Source: Durusdinium trenchii
Taxonomy: Eukaryota > Sar > Dinophyceae > Suessiales > Symbiodiniaceae
NCBI GenBank assembly: GCA_963970005.1
Contig: CAXAMN010029061.1
Location: 454,500 to 518,499, forward strand
Direction of reading: 5' to 3'
DNA: 64,000 bases
This document shows, piece after piece, positions 30,751-44,062 of this stretch. The notes beneath the pieces were generated by a model, which had not been told where the DNA came from, did no database searches, and was given only the letters and a program-made list of their open reading frames with translations. How positions within the stretch are numbered: position 1 is the stretch's first letter; each line of letters starts with the position of its first letter. Both the position numbers and the translations under genes were made by a program.

Positions 30751-32285
30751 ATATTTGCAATTCTAAAAACGATCGATTTGATTTCAGGCTTAAGGAGAAA
30801 GACCCCCATAGTCATAATCCTCACGTTAAGAATTCCTTGGTTGCAATCCCCTCGGTTCCGAGCATCTATGGGGAATTTCTTGGAGTGTGTTTCATGTTGC
30901 ATAAAAAGGAATGGCAGAGTTGTCATGAGTTGTCAGTTCTTGGTAGAAGTGTTCCAGGGAATTGAGTTGAAAACAGACAGGTGTTCGCGCAGCTCCTCTG
31001 TCACGTTTGTAACTACTGCAATTACTAGGTACTGGTGTTAAGTCGACTCAGCTTCTGTAAAGTCGACTCGGAACTGTCTGCCCTTGCAGAACTGCACTTC
31101 ACACTAAACACAGACTATAACGCATGTCTTTGTGTTGTGCCCATGGTGTGCCTGATTGTCACTCGTTTGTATCTATGAGGCAGCTTCCACAGGGGTGAAG
31201 GGTCAAGGATTTGGGACCGTTGCGATAGCCACAATTGCTGCTGGTGCTGCTCTGTCCCGTGCAGAAACAAGTGCTGCAAGGGCTTTGCCGTGACTTAGTC
31301 GCGGCGTCGTGTCGCAGTGTGCTTGCCACAACTGCTTTGCAAGGACTTTCGCGTTTGGGTGTAAGTGTTTCCGTTGTCCGTAGGAAGCCGTAGGACGACT
31401 ATAGGAGTCGTGCTCGCGCGAACCTCGGGCGGGCTCGCGCAGAGGAGGCTCGCGCAGAGGCCTACGTGTCATTTGTGTGTGTGTGCGCGCGCAACCTGTT
31501 CTCTAAGTTGCGCATTGGTGTGAGCAGTGCTGTACCATTGAGACTTGGGCTTGAAACATCTAGAAAGCAAGGCCATCCACAACACAGTGTGCGCACACTT
31601 TTCCTTGAACGCGACGCTTTCATGCCATGCTCATTTTTCAACTGTGCCCACCCTGCAGCGGCACCAGCGTGCACGCTCCAAAGCGCACACCACCATACAT
31701 CTGGTGGCACACTGCAGTGGCACCAGTGCCCAGGTTCCAAAGCGCGCGCGGCCATACACATCTAGCCACACGCACTTCTTCCTACACTCGGAAAAAGGGC
31801 CGCAATAGCTCGGGCTATTTTGAGAAAGGGATGCCAGGTTCTCAAGGGCACCTGCCGGGGCATACTTATGTTGCAAGATATAACCAGCCTATATCATTTC
31901 TACTACAACTATTGTGTTTGCCCTGGCCCTCGGCATCCATCTAGCCAGTCACTGAACCTACCCATCAGTCCATCACATGCTTCCTGTCAATGCATCATCC
32001 CAGCAACGTCGACTCCTTTAGCATGGAAAGCGCAGTAGTTTGCAAAATTTGTTGCTGCGAGATTTTTGTGGTACCTTCGATGTAACTCCCCGAAAAGGGC
32101 AAAACAGCCTTCTCTAATTGTCCGGGCCAACACAGGATTTGTAGATTTGTACGCAGATCGAAGGCACATGATTTCTCCCAGCAAACCTATATGCCCTCGC
32201 AAAGACGTCCGAAACGCTTTCTTGTGTGTTTTCTTGTACGGTGGTGTGCGCTGTAGTGATGATCGTAGCCAGAAAGAATAGATAA
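30751..32285. other. Unique spacer between the duplicated segments
   Basis: No supported gene. It contains GCTCGCGCAGAGG repeats at 31420-31460 and a GT/GC run at 31474-31490. Confidence 0.4.
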
Positions 32286-33560
32286 CACCAGCATAGACCC
32301 AGATAGCTAGGCAGAATCCCACGACCTGTTGACACGCGACTGGCTGGAACAAGAATGTACGCAGCTTGCGCAGCCAGCTTACGGCACCTCTACAGCGCGC
32401 ACAATCAGCTGACGCCAGCACCGGTGCACTTTGCCAGCTGACAACACCGGCAGCGGCGCAGGGGCACGACCAGCGCCGACACCCTTTCGAAAGCGCGCGC
32501 GCCCAGCTCATTCTTATTCGGAGCAAGAACCCCATAGCTATCCCTATTTGGGGAATAAGTGGGAATAACAACGTATGATCTTGCGCGTACAAGTTTATGC
32601 GCACAAAAGTATGCGCGCAAACAGCAAAGCCCGTAAGTGTCATTGGTTTAAGGCCAAGCAGTATCCAGCGCCACTATTGACTTTGTAGAATGCTTGAAGC
32701 AACGATCTGCAGAACGATAAGGCCGCATGATCTTGCGCGTATAAGTTTATGCGCAAAAGTATGCGCACAAACGGCAAAGCCCGTAGGCTTCACTCGCCCA
32801 AGGCCAAGCAGTATCCAGCACGACTATTGCGTGTGTGTAGCATGCTGAAACACGCTGAAACAAATGGTCGGTTGAGAGCCTGACGTTGCGCATAGAACAT
32901 TATACGTGCAAAAGTACGCGCGCAAACGGCACAGCCCTTGACACAGCTGTCGGCCAAAACAGAACCTGAAGAGTGTAAATACCCCACAGCGCTAATAAAC
33001 AAAGAACGTTCAAGCGACAACACCGTATGATGTTGCGTGCATAAGTTCACGCGGCCCATGACTGCTGGCACTTCATTGTCAGAAGCGGCGCTTGGTCGCC
33101 CTTCACTGCTGCAAGCGGCGGTTTGTTACCCTTCGCTGCTGGAAGCGGCGGTTGTTATCACTTCACTGTCAGAAGCGGGCGCCAGCACCGAGCACCGGCG
33201 CGCCAGCTCACGGTGCCCAGCGCCAGCACCAGCACCCAGCCCAGCGCCAGCTCACAGCGCCAGGAGCAGCACTGGCAACCTTTCTCGACTCTCGAAAGCG
33301 TGCGCAGGCAGCCCATAGCTTCGCTATCTGTGAGAAAGATCCGAAAATACACCCCCTCACATATGCACCCGCACCCGCACCGGCGCCCTGCACCCGCACC
33401 AGCACCGGCGCCCGGCACCAGCACCAGCAACCTGTCTCCACCACGCGCACAGCCAGCTCACAGCACCAGCACCAGCGCCGGCACCCAGCACCCAGCACCA
33501 GCACCAGCAATTTGTCTCCACCACGCGCACAACCAGCTCACAGCAGCACCAGCATCGGCA
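32286..33560 (+). repeat. Right copy of the segmental duplication
   Basis: It matches 29423-30750 throughout, with small differences, including the 150-bp subrepeats (32572-32990) and the minisatellite (33170-33560). Confidence 0.8.
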
Positions 33561-33694
33561 CCCAGCACCAGCAACCTGTCTCGAAAGCGCGCACGGACAA
33601 CTCATTGATATTTGAAGTAAGAACCCCATAGCTTCGCTATCTGGGGAAAAATAGTAAAACTGCACACAGTCTTCCTTTCTTTGATTCTATCCTT

Positions 33695-33775
33695 CTGTCT
33701 CCCTCTCTCCCCGGTCTTTGTCTCTGTGTGTGTGTGTCTCTCTCTCTCTCTCTCTGTGTTTGTCTTTCGCTTTGC
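33695..33775 (+). repeat. CT/GT microsatellite
   Basis: TCTCCCTCTCTCC, then GTGTGTGTGTG and CTCTCTCTCTCTCTCTCTG. Confidence 0.9.
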
Positions 33776-33824
33776 TGCCTACTTTCGTGGACACTTGGGC
33801 TCACAGCATGGAACTCATGAAACG

Positions 33825-34292
33825 ATGGGGGCGGTGAGTAGTGGTTTGACCGATGGTTTTCGTGGGAATTGCTGTGTTCAACGTCGGCCACCAGTCCGGT
33901 GCTTTAATCCGCACTTGAATCTTCAGCTGTTAAAGCTGGAACACTCTGGTGCACGGATCGAGGAAGTGTGGTTGGTGAGACCAGAAAGAGGGATTCAAGC
34001 TCCACTATCCCCCAATCTCTCCATGGAGCCCATGGAGAGTCGGCTGGCAATTGTTTACAACATTAGCGAGGGCGATGCGAGTGAAGGATCGAGCATCAAA
34101 CCCTTGCGATTGGATTGGCACCCAGATGGCCTCGCATTCATGCGCTTGACTTCAAACAACAGCGGTTTTTATGTGTCTATTGTCTTTGGACCACTACATA
34201 TGTGCACCGTATACCAACACAGCCTTTCTAGCTTTTGTATCTATGTGCAGAAGAGATATTCTTCCCGCTTGGGCCGGGCTTTGACACCTTAG
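33825..34292 (+). CDS. Unassigned open frame of 155 codons
   Basis: From the ATG at 33825 one frame stays open to 34292 with mixed composition (CFNPHLNLQLLKLEHSGARI, SRLAIVYNISEGDASEGSSI, DWHPDGLAFMRLTSNN). I recognise no domain. A strong donor-like GCG-GTGAGT lies nine bases after the ATG, so the true structure, if any, may differ. Confidence 0.2.
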   Translation: MGAVSSGLTDGFRGNCCVQRRPPVRCFNPHLNLQLLKLEHSGARIEEVWLVRPERGIQAPLSPNLSMEPMESRLAIVYNISEGDASEGSSIKPLRLDWHPDGLAFMRLTSNNSGFYVSIVFGPLHMCTVYQHSLSSFCIYVQKRYSSRLGRALTP

Positions 34293-36056
34293 GCAAGGTG
34301 GGCTGTCCAAGAACTGCGTCAGTATGAAAGTGCCTTCGGAGCCTTTATCTCTGGAAGTGCTCATGCAACATCTCCAATCCATTGAAAAGACACTTGCCGA
34401 GCTAGAAGCGTTCCAATTTATATATATATATGTTGTCCAAGGCCATTCAAGCAGCCCAGTCTTGCTTGAAAGCTTAGTAAATCTCAGCCTCCACTCGTGA
34501 GCTGGTTTTAGGGGCTCAGCTGCCTGCTACGTGTGTTTTGTCTAGAGTCTAGATCAGGTTGTTGTTTTGTAGGTCAGAGGTTTTCCGGTTTCAAGCCTTA
34601 ACAAATATTGCGGCGTCAAAAGGGTGGGACAGGCAGGTGGGTGTTTCTGCAAATTCCGGCCGGCTCAACAACAAATTGTGTTTTGCATTGTTTTGCCACT
34701 GTATGTCGATCCAAGGAAAGCTTACGACCCGCAGACCTTCAACTCCAAGGATTTTTGTCCCTTGGGTTTACATAAACGTGAACATCCAAAAATGTTGTGT
34801 GTGTGTTATCTTGGAGTCATATGGGGGGTATTTGGCCTTTGAAGCGAAGAGAAGAGCGCGCATAAAAGTGCCAAGTTTGTGGCTGATTTCTGCTTTTTGC
34901 AACCTTTTCGAAAACCTTTGCTGACCTCACCAGATCTGACTTCTTTTTTCGCAAATCTTTTAAAGCAGGGGGCCATCCCTCTCACCATCGGTGGATGGCC
35001 AATGAAGGCCAATGGTGAGAGCTGTACGCTGTAAACGTACCTGCAATTTATGGTGCACCTGGGCAATTTCAAGATGACGCAGCTGGAAACCACTTGTTTT
35101 CCCAGGAACATTTTTTCGCTTAGGCCTGTGGGTGGTGGTGGCGGTGGCCGTCGAAAGAATTCTTACCTCGAGTGTGTGTGTGTATGTGTTTCTTGCTTTT
35201 CGTGCTGAAACTTAGCAAACAGCGACTGAGGCGAATATTTGTACGGCCTTGTCGAGGGCAAGGAGGAAAGGAGCATCAAGCAAGATGACTTTAGGTGATA
35301 GGATCACGTGATACGATCCACGTGATTTGGATGAGTGTGAGCAAAGTTTTGCATATGGCTTTGTTTAGTTCACCGGTTTCCGCATTTTCCATATTTAATG
35401 TTTGCCCTTTTGCGTCACCGGTGAATCTTTTCAACAGAGACAAATTCGTTTGCCGGCAGCTGAGCACGCAATTACAGCAGCAAAAGTGGCGCATGGATTG
35501 CAGGGAGGGTGGTAGTTGGGAGACATTGTGAGCAGCTAGGACATTTGATTTTCCACAGGACCTTCTGCTTGACACTCGGCAGGCGGAGGTGAGCCACGTC
35601 AAAATACACTATGTAGATCTATGTAGACTTTTGGACTTTTGGTCATACGGTTGTCCTGACATACCCACCGCGAAATGCAAACTCAATTCGCGAAAGCCTT
35701 GAGCAAGCTGTTGCGAAGGATGGAACGAAATTAAAAGCATGCTTGCGAACAGAATATGCGAAGGGCCATGTTGGATGACGTACAGATGTACAGGCCATAT
35801 GTTGAATACAGTATAATATGAGTTTTATATATATATATACCTTTGTTGCGAAAGTTCCCGCGAAAGGACCGCAATAACCCTGTGCGAAAGGATACTACAA
35901 GAACAACTAGTTCCAATAGGATTTTAACACCAGCTCAGTTGAGTCCGGGTCTGATCAATGGGTGTTTTCCTCTCTCCACTACTGCTTGAAACTTGGGCTT
36001 TAGTTTTGGTGGCTCACGGGCTTGCTCCTGTAAGGGCTAGCATAAAATCAAGAAGA
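34293..36056. other. No gene seen
   Basis: AT runs at 34420-34430 and 35827-35840, and a GT run at 35171-35188. Short frames only; nothing supportable. Confidence 0.45.
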
Positions 36057-36414
36057 TCAGAGGGGCTTGCAAAAATGACTCTCACTTTTTTTTGACTCTC
36101 AGTTTTCTTGTTTCTGACGCTAATGATATTGATACTAAAGAAGAGGGGGAGGAAAAAGATGAAGATGCTCTCAGTTGTCCTATTCACCTTTGATTTGGAT
36201 GCTAAAGCAGAAGGGGAGGAAGAAGAAGANNNNNNNNNNTCTTCTTCTTCCTCCCCTTCTGCTTTAGCATCCAAATCAAAGGTGAATAGGACAACTGAGA
36301 GCATCTTCATCTTTTTCCTCCCCTCTTCTTTAGTATCAATATCATTAGCGTCAGAAACAAGAAAACTGAGAGTCAAAAAAAAGTGAGAGTCATTTTTGCA
36401 AACCCCTCTGATAA
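36057..36414. repeat. Large palindrome (about 174-bp arms) around an assembly gap
   Basis: 36057-36230 and 36241-36414 are inverted copies that meet at ten N (36231-36240). Purine-rich words (GAAGAGGGGGAGGAAAAAG, GAAGGGGAGGAAGAAGAAGA) lie on the left arm and their complements on the right. Two differences are visible: one G in the GAAGAGGGG run, and GGGGCTTGC versus GGGGTTTGC. The true centre is unknown because of the gap. Confidence 0.9.
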
Positions 36415-36622
36415 GTATGTACATAAGGGAGAAGAGGGAGAAGAGGAAGCATTTGCCAAGCGAACACCGTGTCGGCGAACACCCTTGTAAGCGCGATGCT
36501 TCCGCAGGATACTTCTTCGCAAGCAGAATCTGCTTGAAGCACTGGTTTGCCCTAGTCTCCGCCATGGGCAGTTGACAAAGCTGTGTGGCAGGTCATTGAG
36601 AGAGGAATGGACAGTGTTGGCA

Positions 36623-38410
36623 ATGGTGCCTCGAGTTATATACAAAATCATGGTGCATTTGGCACTGGGCACTATGATGTTTACCATCAGCACTGGCCAG
36701 CCAATATTGATGGAGCAGCAAGACCTTAGTGGTGTCAAGACATTTGTGAATATTTCAGGAGAATCTGTGAAGACGATGATGGTATTGTTCCACGGGTGCA
36801 ACAATCAGGGCCACGACTGGTTTCAAAAGCCTGAGGAAATTGTGTTTTTGCACAAAGCGATTTTGAGGAAGATCGCAGTGGTAGCGTTTACAAACCCTCG
36901 CCATCGAGGAAATTTTTGCTGGCCAAGTCCAGATGAGGAATATTTTTTGGCCTCTTGGGCGGCATCACTTTGGCATCTCTTTGGCAATTGCCCAGAAAGC
37001 AGGGAAGACAGGTCAAGAAGAAAACACCAAGTATATTGAATAAGTCTGCTGCATTTGTCACCACCCCGTCACCTTTGGTCTTGGATATCACTACACCGCT
37101 GAAAGGCCTACTGTAAATCAGCTTTTGGAAAGAACACATTCGCAATCATACGGTACCCATTCTTGTTTCCGCAGCTGTCCCTGAAGGAATGGGCTCGACT
37201 AGACGTGATTCAAAACTTTCTTTAGATGAAATGACTAGAGCATCTTTTTATTTTGAAACCTGCAACAAAAGAGATTGAAAAAAAGAAGGTACGCCCTCCT
37301 TCAAAGGAGCCTTACCTTCTTTCCATTTCTGATATTTTTTTCAGCTTTAAGGAAGCCACCGATTTGCTCCACAGAGCACTGCTGGAGTTGCTTGACTCGC
37401 TGAAGAAGCCGCCGAAACCGCTGGTTGTCTCCTCTGTGTCCTTGATATTGGTGGGAGCTTCCTCTGGTGGAATTTTTGCGTTCAAAGCTCAGATTGAGCC
37501 ATCTCAAACGTTGATTAAACTAAACCCTGATCCGGGCAGCCTTGCATCTGGTTCCGAGGTCGCGCTTGCCAGCAATTTGGCGGAACAAGCTGCTCAATCT
37601 CGCACAGGCTTGTCATTGTCATTGAGCCCTTGGCTCTTGTGATGTAGTTATCGCTTGTTGTTGTACCTACTGAAAGAGTTATCCTTCTGAACAAATTACT
37701 GACCATGTTGGTTCCATACTTTGATGTACTTTGTAATCATGTCGCTCCCAGACGGACACCCGCACCAGGTTGCATTTTTGAATGCATGCAGTATGCTTTT
37801 GGATATGTCCCCCTCGCTTCCCACTTGGAATGGGTCAGTGCAGGTGACAGCATTTCTTTCTGTGGTTTCTCCCACAAGTTTCGTAAGGCGCCGGCTGTGC
37901 AGTGGTTTTGGTTGTGCCATGTATTGGCAGTGCTTGCTGCCCTCGTATGGAAAGTCCGAAGACCTTGCATTCGCTTCAGGAAAACCCAGCTTTTGGAGCA
38001 GCCGGGAGCAGACTTCCCTCCAACAGTTTGCCGGACGTGTTTGTTTGACCATGATTCAATGTATGTATGTGTGCACATGTGCATATACATACATTGTACG
38101 TTTGTGCGCTATGCTTGCAGAGACGCTTGCCTTCACTATGTATTTATGTTCAAGACATGCTGCTGAGTGTCGACCCTTTGCAGGGCCTGGTCTACATGCC
38201 AAGAGACACTACATTTGCATCTGAGGCAGACTCAGTCGAACTATGTGGTTTGTTCTAAAACTTGATGTTGACATAGTTGGGGCTGGGCTATTTACATGCT
38301 TCAACGCACTTACCACAAGATGTCCAGCATGATGTGCAGCAGGAGGCTATCGAAACATTCTTGGGCAGCCTGCACCAAGCTGGTGTTGCTGCCAAGGCGC
38401 GGGAGGGTTT
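36623..38410 (+). CDS. Alpha/beta-hydrolase-fold protein, multi-exon (probable host gene)
   Basis: Exon 1 from ATG 36623 encodes a hydrophobic N-terminus (YKIMVHLALGTMMF, possible signal anchor). It then reads VKTMMVLFHGCNNQGHDWF, where HGC is the usual oxyanion-hole site at about residue 57, and IAVVAFTNPRHRGNFCWPSP. Exon 2 starts after TTTTTTTCAG at 37345 and encodes EATDLLHRALLELLDSLKKP and LILVGASSGGIFAF. GASSG (37454-37468) is a G-x-S-x-G nucleophile elbow. A third piece near 37725-37777 reads FVIMSLPDGHPHQ before a CAG-GTTGC donor. A fourth, after TTTGCAG at 38187, reads GLVYMPRDTTFASEADSVEL. A possible fifth at about 38340-38405 reads AIETFLGSLHQAGVAAK. The order fits protist serine-hydrolase-like proteins. 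The catalytic Asp and His are not placed, and the gene end is unresolved. Confidence 0.5.
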
Positions 38411-41400
38411 TCTAAGCTGCGCTACAAGCAGGCAGTAGCTTTCCGAAGACTGTAGCATCATCGAGAGCGCAGCACCGTAAAGCTTGCTTAAATCTCGCAG
38501 AAGTCACCCAGAAGAAGGCTAAATATCCTGTTTATAGATATCTTTGGAAGTTTGAGAATTGATAATCTATACGGTCTTTGACAGTTACTGTCTATGGCAA
38601 AAGAGAGAGAGCGAGGCTGAAAGAGGTTGCTTCCAATCTTGCTTTTACCCCACTTAGACACAACCCATGACAAAGAAATCACCTGGAAGCTACTGGAATC
38701 TTTCGTGGCATGTTGTGGTTGCATCAGCTACCAAAGCTGTCGTTGTTCATCAATCAATCTGCTACATGCAGTCAGTGAAACCGAGAAGAGGAAATGGTGC
38801 GAGCCGCGGCGCCAAAGCCAAGTTCACACTATATATTGATCGTGGATGTTGGTAATTAGTTTTATATAGGTATATATATATATGTATATATTTGATTGCT
38901 ATTGCATGTTAAACTATTTTAAAGACAATGATCATGCTAGCTTAAAGGTGAAGCTGATCAGTTGCCTCAGTGGACATCCACATTGCAACAACAACCAAGC
39001 CTAGGACCCAAGCTGAATAACAGCAAACGAGTTGGTTGTCAAATGCTTCTAATCGACATTATATGATACCACCTCTTTGTCATTTCATAAAGTTAAAATG
39101 ACATTTATTGTATATAAGGAATCCGAATGGGGAAATTTGGACGTGCTGATCGATGACACAACCGTGCACAGTGTTGATTGATGACCTTCCGCTCACCTGT
39201 CTCTCCAAAGCCACTATTACAGGGTTCTTCATATTTCACTTCCGTTTGACGAGGATGATGTTCGAAAATGTTCAATAACTCTGCACTACAACATGCTTTG
39301 CGCACGTGCTTTTGACTCTTAGGAACCTGTGAGGATCAGCCATGCATTAGCAGAGCACGTAAATTTAGAGCCACTTTCAGTTGAGCAGAGCACAATCATT
39401 CCTTCAGGCTTGGGCACTTGCACCACAACAGCTGACCGCGGAGACTCTGATTGCGAGCCTTCAAATTGCGGGGATATTTGTCGAGGTACCTGAAGCCTGA
39501 TGCGTCTTCATTTCATGGTTTGTAGACTCAAGCTGCCTGCCTTGCGATCCTGCAGAATTTGGTCGCGTGAAGGACAAAGCAGTGCAAAAGTTTATTGAGG
39601 CCAGTTGGGCAGAGCAAAGCTAACAGAGAAGGCATGGACTGCAACAGACATCATGCTCCAGACATAGACAATGACATGGCAAGTAACTTAAGTATTTAGA
39701 AGCCCGCAAAGGTGTTGTGCATAATCCGCTGTGGTCCCTTAGAGGCTTTGACAGACCTTGGACTACTTATGGATGGAGAGGCCTTGGCAGCCTTATGAGC
39801 AGACCGCAAAGTGTCAAGTACTGATGTGTCTCACCAAACAAAATATGTCCATTGCATTGAACCCACTGTGTCAATGGCTCGTTTAGTTGGAAAAGTCATT
39901 TGTGAAGGTCATAGAGGACCCTAGGCGCATTCCTTGGCGCAGAGCTGTGGCACTCTTGGACTGCACGGGCTTTCTTCGGGTCAGGTGAGGTCATGTAAGG
40001 CCCAAGGTTGCGACGAAGTTTCATAAGGTCTCATCCCTCGAGAACATCCTTTTGTGCCCGATTCAGTCAGAATCATATTCTTGAAGTTTGAACACGATAG
40101 TAAATATACAATTGTTGTCCTATCAATCCACACATGCATCAGCTGCACAAAGATCACATCGTGCGTGATCTGTCTTTACCAGGACGCTGGAGTGCAAGGA
40201 CATTCTCGCCAACATCGACACAGGTGCTTGGAGGCATCAGCCAATAAAGCGACGACTCCATATTCGATTTCGATGTCTCAGCGGATGAATTGCCAAATGA
40301 ATGAATTGCCAAATCAACGGTGGTTTATCGGCATCGGCCAAGTCTAGCCTTAGCATTCTGGGAAAGTTTCAATTTCAGGAAGTCTTGAACCGTGCCTGGG
40401 CGCAGCATGAGTTTGGCATGGATGCCGAGGCATGGGAAGCCAGAGCGTGCTGCAAGTTCTGCTTGAAAAATACACTTGCATTCCACCCTTTGCCTTTCAT
40501 ATCCCTTGTTTTCAGGTGATTGATTGGTTGTTGTACCAGTCAAATGCCCAGGCCTGGCGTAGTTTGGAAGAGGGCTATCATTATACGATCATTGCTTCAT
40601 AACTATTCAGAAATTCACATACCCGACAGAGCATGAGCTGGTCGGAAACTATCTAGTAGAATCTAGAAACAACCCGTGCAGGGCATCCGCTCACCATTCC
40701 ATAATAAGGCTGGCTAGAGGTGGAAATGTGGAAACATGTCATGTGGAAGCGATGCTTGTGGGGACAAAGGAAAGTGTCGACAGCCTTTGAACAACATGCA
40801 GAGGCTCTGAGAACTCTTTGGTACCTGATTGACAAGACATGGATGCTTCACAGTTCAATTCATTTGCATCAGGAAATTGCATGAAGTTGCATGAAAATGC
40901 CGAGATTGACTTGACTTTGCCGTCGGCCAGGTGGTCAAATCCGAACTTTGAATGATCACTGGCTTGATCTCTGAAAGTCAGGAACAAGGCTTTCCGCCTT
41001 CACTCCAAGCTTTGCAAGACAAAAATAGTCTCATTTCCATTTGCAGGAGCACCTAATTCAACCTGCCACCTGTTTGACACGGGCTGTGGCCCCCGAGGCA
41101 GCAAAAGCAAGGCTGTACTCAACTGTACTGGGTACTCTGCGTGAAGGTCAGGACGGCTAAGGTCTAAAGGCCAGTTAATATAATTTAATATACATATTGG
41201 TGAAACTTGTGCAAACCAATGCACAAATGACAATTGATCAAAACACATTCTCGTCTCTTAACATTCAGCTGCCAAGAAGTCGTGAACGCTTTCAATAATT
41301 TCTATGGTCTTCCATGCCGCCTGTCAGCAGACGTCTTCTCCTGCCGTGGGCACAAAATCCCACTAAGTATCAGGTTTGGCTAGAAACTGGTTGCACAACC

Positions 41401-44050
41401 ATGTAGATCTAAGTATGAGTAAGTATTTGCCAATATCAGCGCACTGAGGACTCTTGGACTTAGGAGGCTTAGGAGGTGCTCGGGCTACTCGTCGTTGGTT
41501 GTTTGTGTTGCTCAGGCCCTAGCAAAATAGTATTACAAAATGTATATCTCGCTCGGAGCTGGGCAGTGCAATGCAAGGCTAAAGACTTGCACGGGGAATC
41601 TTTCCACAAGGGATGTTACTGTTAGCCCTGTGTTATTTTGCAACGCGTGCAATCATGTGCTTGTGAAGTCCAGGGACGTTTGTCTCATGTTGCATTCATG
41701 TTTTGCCGCTTGTTTGAAGCTCCTTTGGGGCGGAAAGTCGACTTGAGCTGCCCCATTCCGTCCGGCCCTCGGTGACCTGAAGTCTTCTATGTATAGAATT
41801 GGTATAACCTATTAGCTGTTGCTTTTGTGTTTCATTCATAGATTCTTGCTCCGACTGGTAGCACTGCTGCAAATCTGTGGCTCAAAGAATCAGATTGAAT
41901 CATAGGCACTTTTTGGGACGTCAAGTCGAGGTCCCAGTCGAAGTGTTGGAATGCGCGTGCCTGTGCACTTATCAATCGCATAGTGCTTCACCTGAACAGT
42001 TCAGTGACAGGCATGAGTCATAGGTCCTTTTCAATACAGTGCGTACCAATGTTCTACATTGAGTTTCCAGGCAAGAATGGGTGGCCTGATTTCAGCTCCA
42101 TTGTCTGGCGTAGCAACCTCATTGTCTTGCGCTTCATCAAGTTCCAAGTTCTTCAGTCCTTCAGAGTCCAGAGTCCTTCAATTCTGATTGAACTGCGTTG
42201 TTCCCAGGCAGGCACTTGCCTAGGCGGCTGCTTTGGCAGCTGTTTGGCAACTGGTTGTTGTTTGGTGCTTAGGAAGCCGAGGGACTAGCTGTTGCATGTG
42301 AAGCTGTAAAATAATGGTTTCGAGTTTTGAGGTTTTCAGCACTTAGTCTGGATGGTCAATTATGTCATTCAGCTTGCTGGCTACGTTCAAGGTAAGCTAG
42401 CTGGCTCCGGAAATGCGATCAGCTCAGATTTTGGGGGGAGCTGCAGCAGGTTCTTGTAGGTTGGTGGGGGTAGATGGCATGACACGAGCTTTCATGGAAG
42501 ATTTGGAGCTAACAATGATGGGGAGACGACCATAAAGAGCTCTTTAATGTGTCCACTGGTTTTAGGGATGCCTACACTTGCAGGTGAGCTCAGCCCAAGC
42601 TTCACGCTGTGTACTTATTTGGTTGCAGGCATCTCCACGTGTTCACGCCGTGATTACCCTCTGCCATTGCACACGCTCCCCACAGGTTTTTGCCGCAGTG
42701 CTGGCCGTTTTCTTGTCCGCAACAGCAGTATGGGGCTTTGCTTTTTCAGAAACTGTTTGTTTTATTGAAATCGTGGCCGCCAAGGAGCAGTGGTTACCAT
42801 GGACCTGTGGAAAGCTAGACTTGATTGGCGGAGCTGCCATGTTTCGTTACACGCAGTACACCATGTGGCCAGCCACTACTAAATCTTGCACAACAATCCT
42901 TCGAGTGAAGATCCTTTCCAAATCCACCTCCAAAGGCCTGGGCGAGCTTGGAATATGTGATTGCAGATTGTCCGCGGATGGATGCTGGCAATGTACTCAA
43001 ATTACATTGTGCCGGAGTTGAAATTGCGACTCGGAGACTGCAGTCTATGCTGAGGTCAGACCAGCTTATCTATAGAACAGAGGCCACTGTGTGAATATGC
43101 GATCGACACCCTCACAACACTTGCCAACTCACTTCAGTTGAGCAAAAGGAAGGGTCTGTCCGCTGTCCAGCTTGATTTGTTGAAGGCCTCGGCAGTCATT
43201 GTTTTCCTCGCCCTCGTCATCATGTCAGTCAGCGGGTGCGCAGAAGGCGCTGCAAGGCCTCCACGGGACTTGGTCAGGCAAACCGATGGAAAGCTTTAGA
43301 GCTTATTCAACTTTATATTGAATAATACTAAAGAAATTAGTATTTATCACAGGGATAAAGTGGAGTTTCCGGGAGAATGTACAATGCGTTGTGGTGTTGT
43401 TCCCTAATGAGACAATCTCTATAGAATTTGGAGTCTCTCATTGTGCGAAGCACGTTTAAGACCCAAAAACGGGACCCACTTGGCTGCAAGCCTAACTGCA
43501 TCCAGCGAGAGAGGCAAGGGCCTCATGTCAATTTGCTGGAGTGCTAGAGTCTGCTAGAGGCTAGAATGAACCAGACACCTATATGTTCTGCCGTCACACC
43601 CAATCGAACATGGCTTGATTGCATCGCAAGAGCTGCTACTTTGTGTATTTGCTGTTTATTTATATAATGCTTAGTTCAGCACCAGTGCCAGGGCCTATTC
43701 AGTTGCAAAATTCATGGCAGTGGTTCGGATCACAGAGAGGGACAACAGATGACAACAGTAATTGGTAAAATTCCAACGAGAGACTTACCACTTGAAGTGA
43801 CAGCCTCAGGTATGCTTGGTATTCATCGCTCTTTTTGTGCCCAACAAGGCAAGGTAACAATTGCAAGCAAGATCCGGATATTGTGCTACAAGCACGCTTC
43901 AATCTTCTGGAACGCAATGCAACTCGTGTATGTATACACGCATACATAACATATCTACATATACATAATATATGTACATGTATACATAAGCACATAATGT
44001 TACCACAGTTACAATGCCTATGCATATATATATACATACAGGTTCGTGTA
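38411..44050. other. No convincing gene; one exon-like piece at 40.4 kb
   Basis: A TTTCAG acceptor precedes a frame at 40378-40475 reading EVLNRAWAQHEFGMDAEAWE then ARACCKFCL; no partner exons were identified. The frame at 42683-43021 (VFAAVLAVFLSATAVWGFAF) follows a CACAG acceptor and starts hydrophobic but has no known domain. AT repeats lie at 38867-38893 and 43965-44040. Confidence 0.4.
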
Positions 44051-44062
44051 TACCGTGTATAT

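Noticed and set aside
30235..30965. Long overlapping Pro/Ala/Ser-rich frames in three phases
   Set aside because: All phases are open because of the GC-rich CAGCTCACAGCACC minisatellite. No start, domain or splice support.
31200..31480. 89-codon - strand frame with REPPLREPARGSRE
   Set aside because: It derives from the GCTCGCGCAGAGG repeats.
33037..33631. Similar overlapping frames in the right copy of the duplication
   Set aside because: The same minisatellite effect as at 30.2-30.9 kb.
36014..36565. Frame crossing the N gap on both strands
   Set aside because: It runs through the palindrome and the gap. The symmetrical peptide is a by-product of the inverted repeat.
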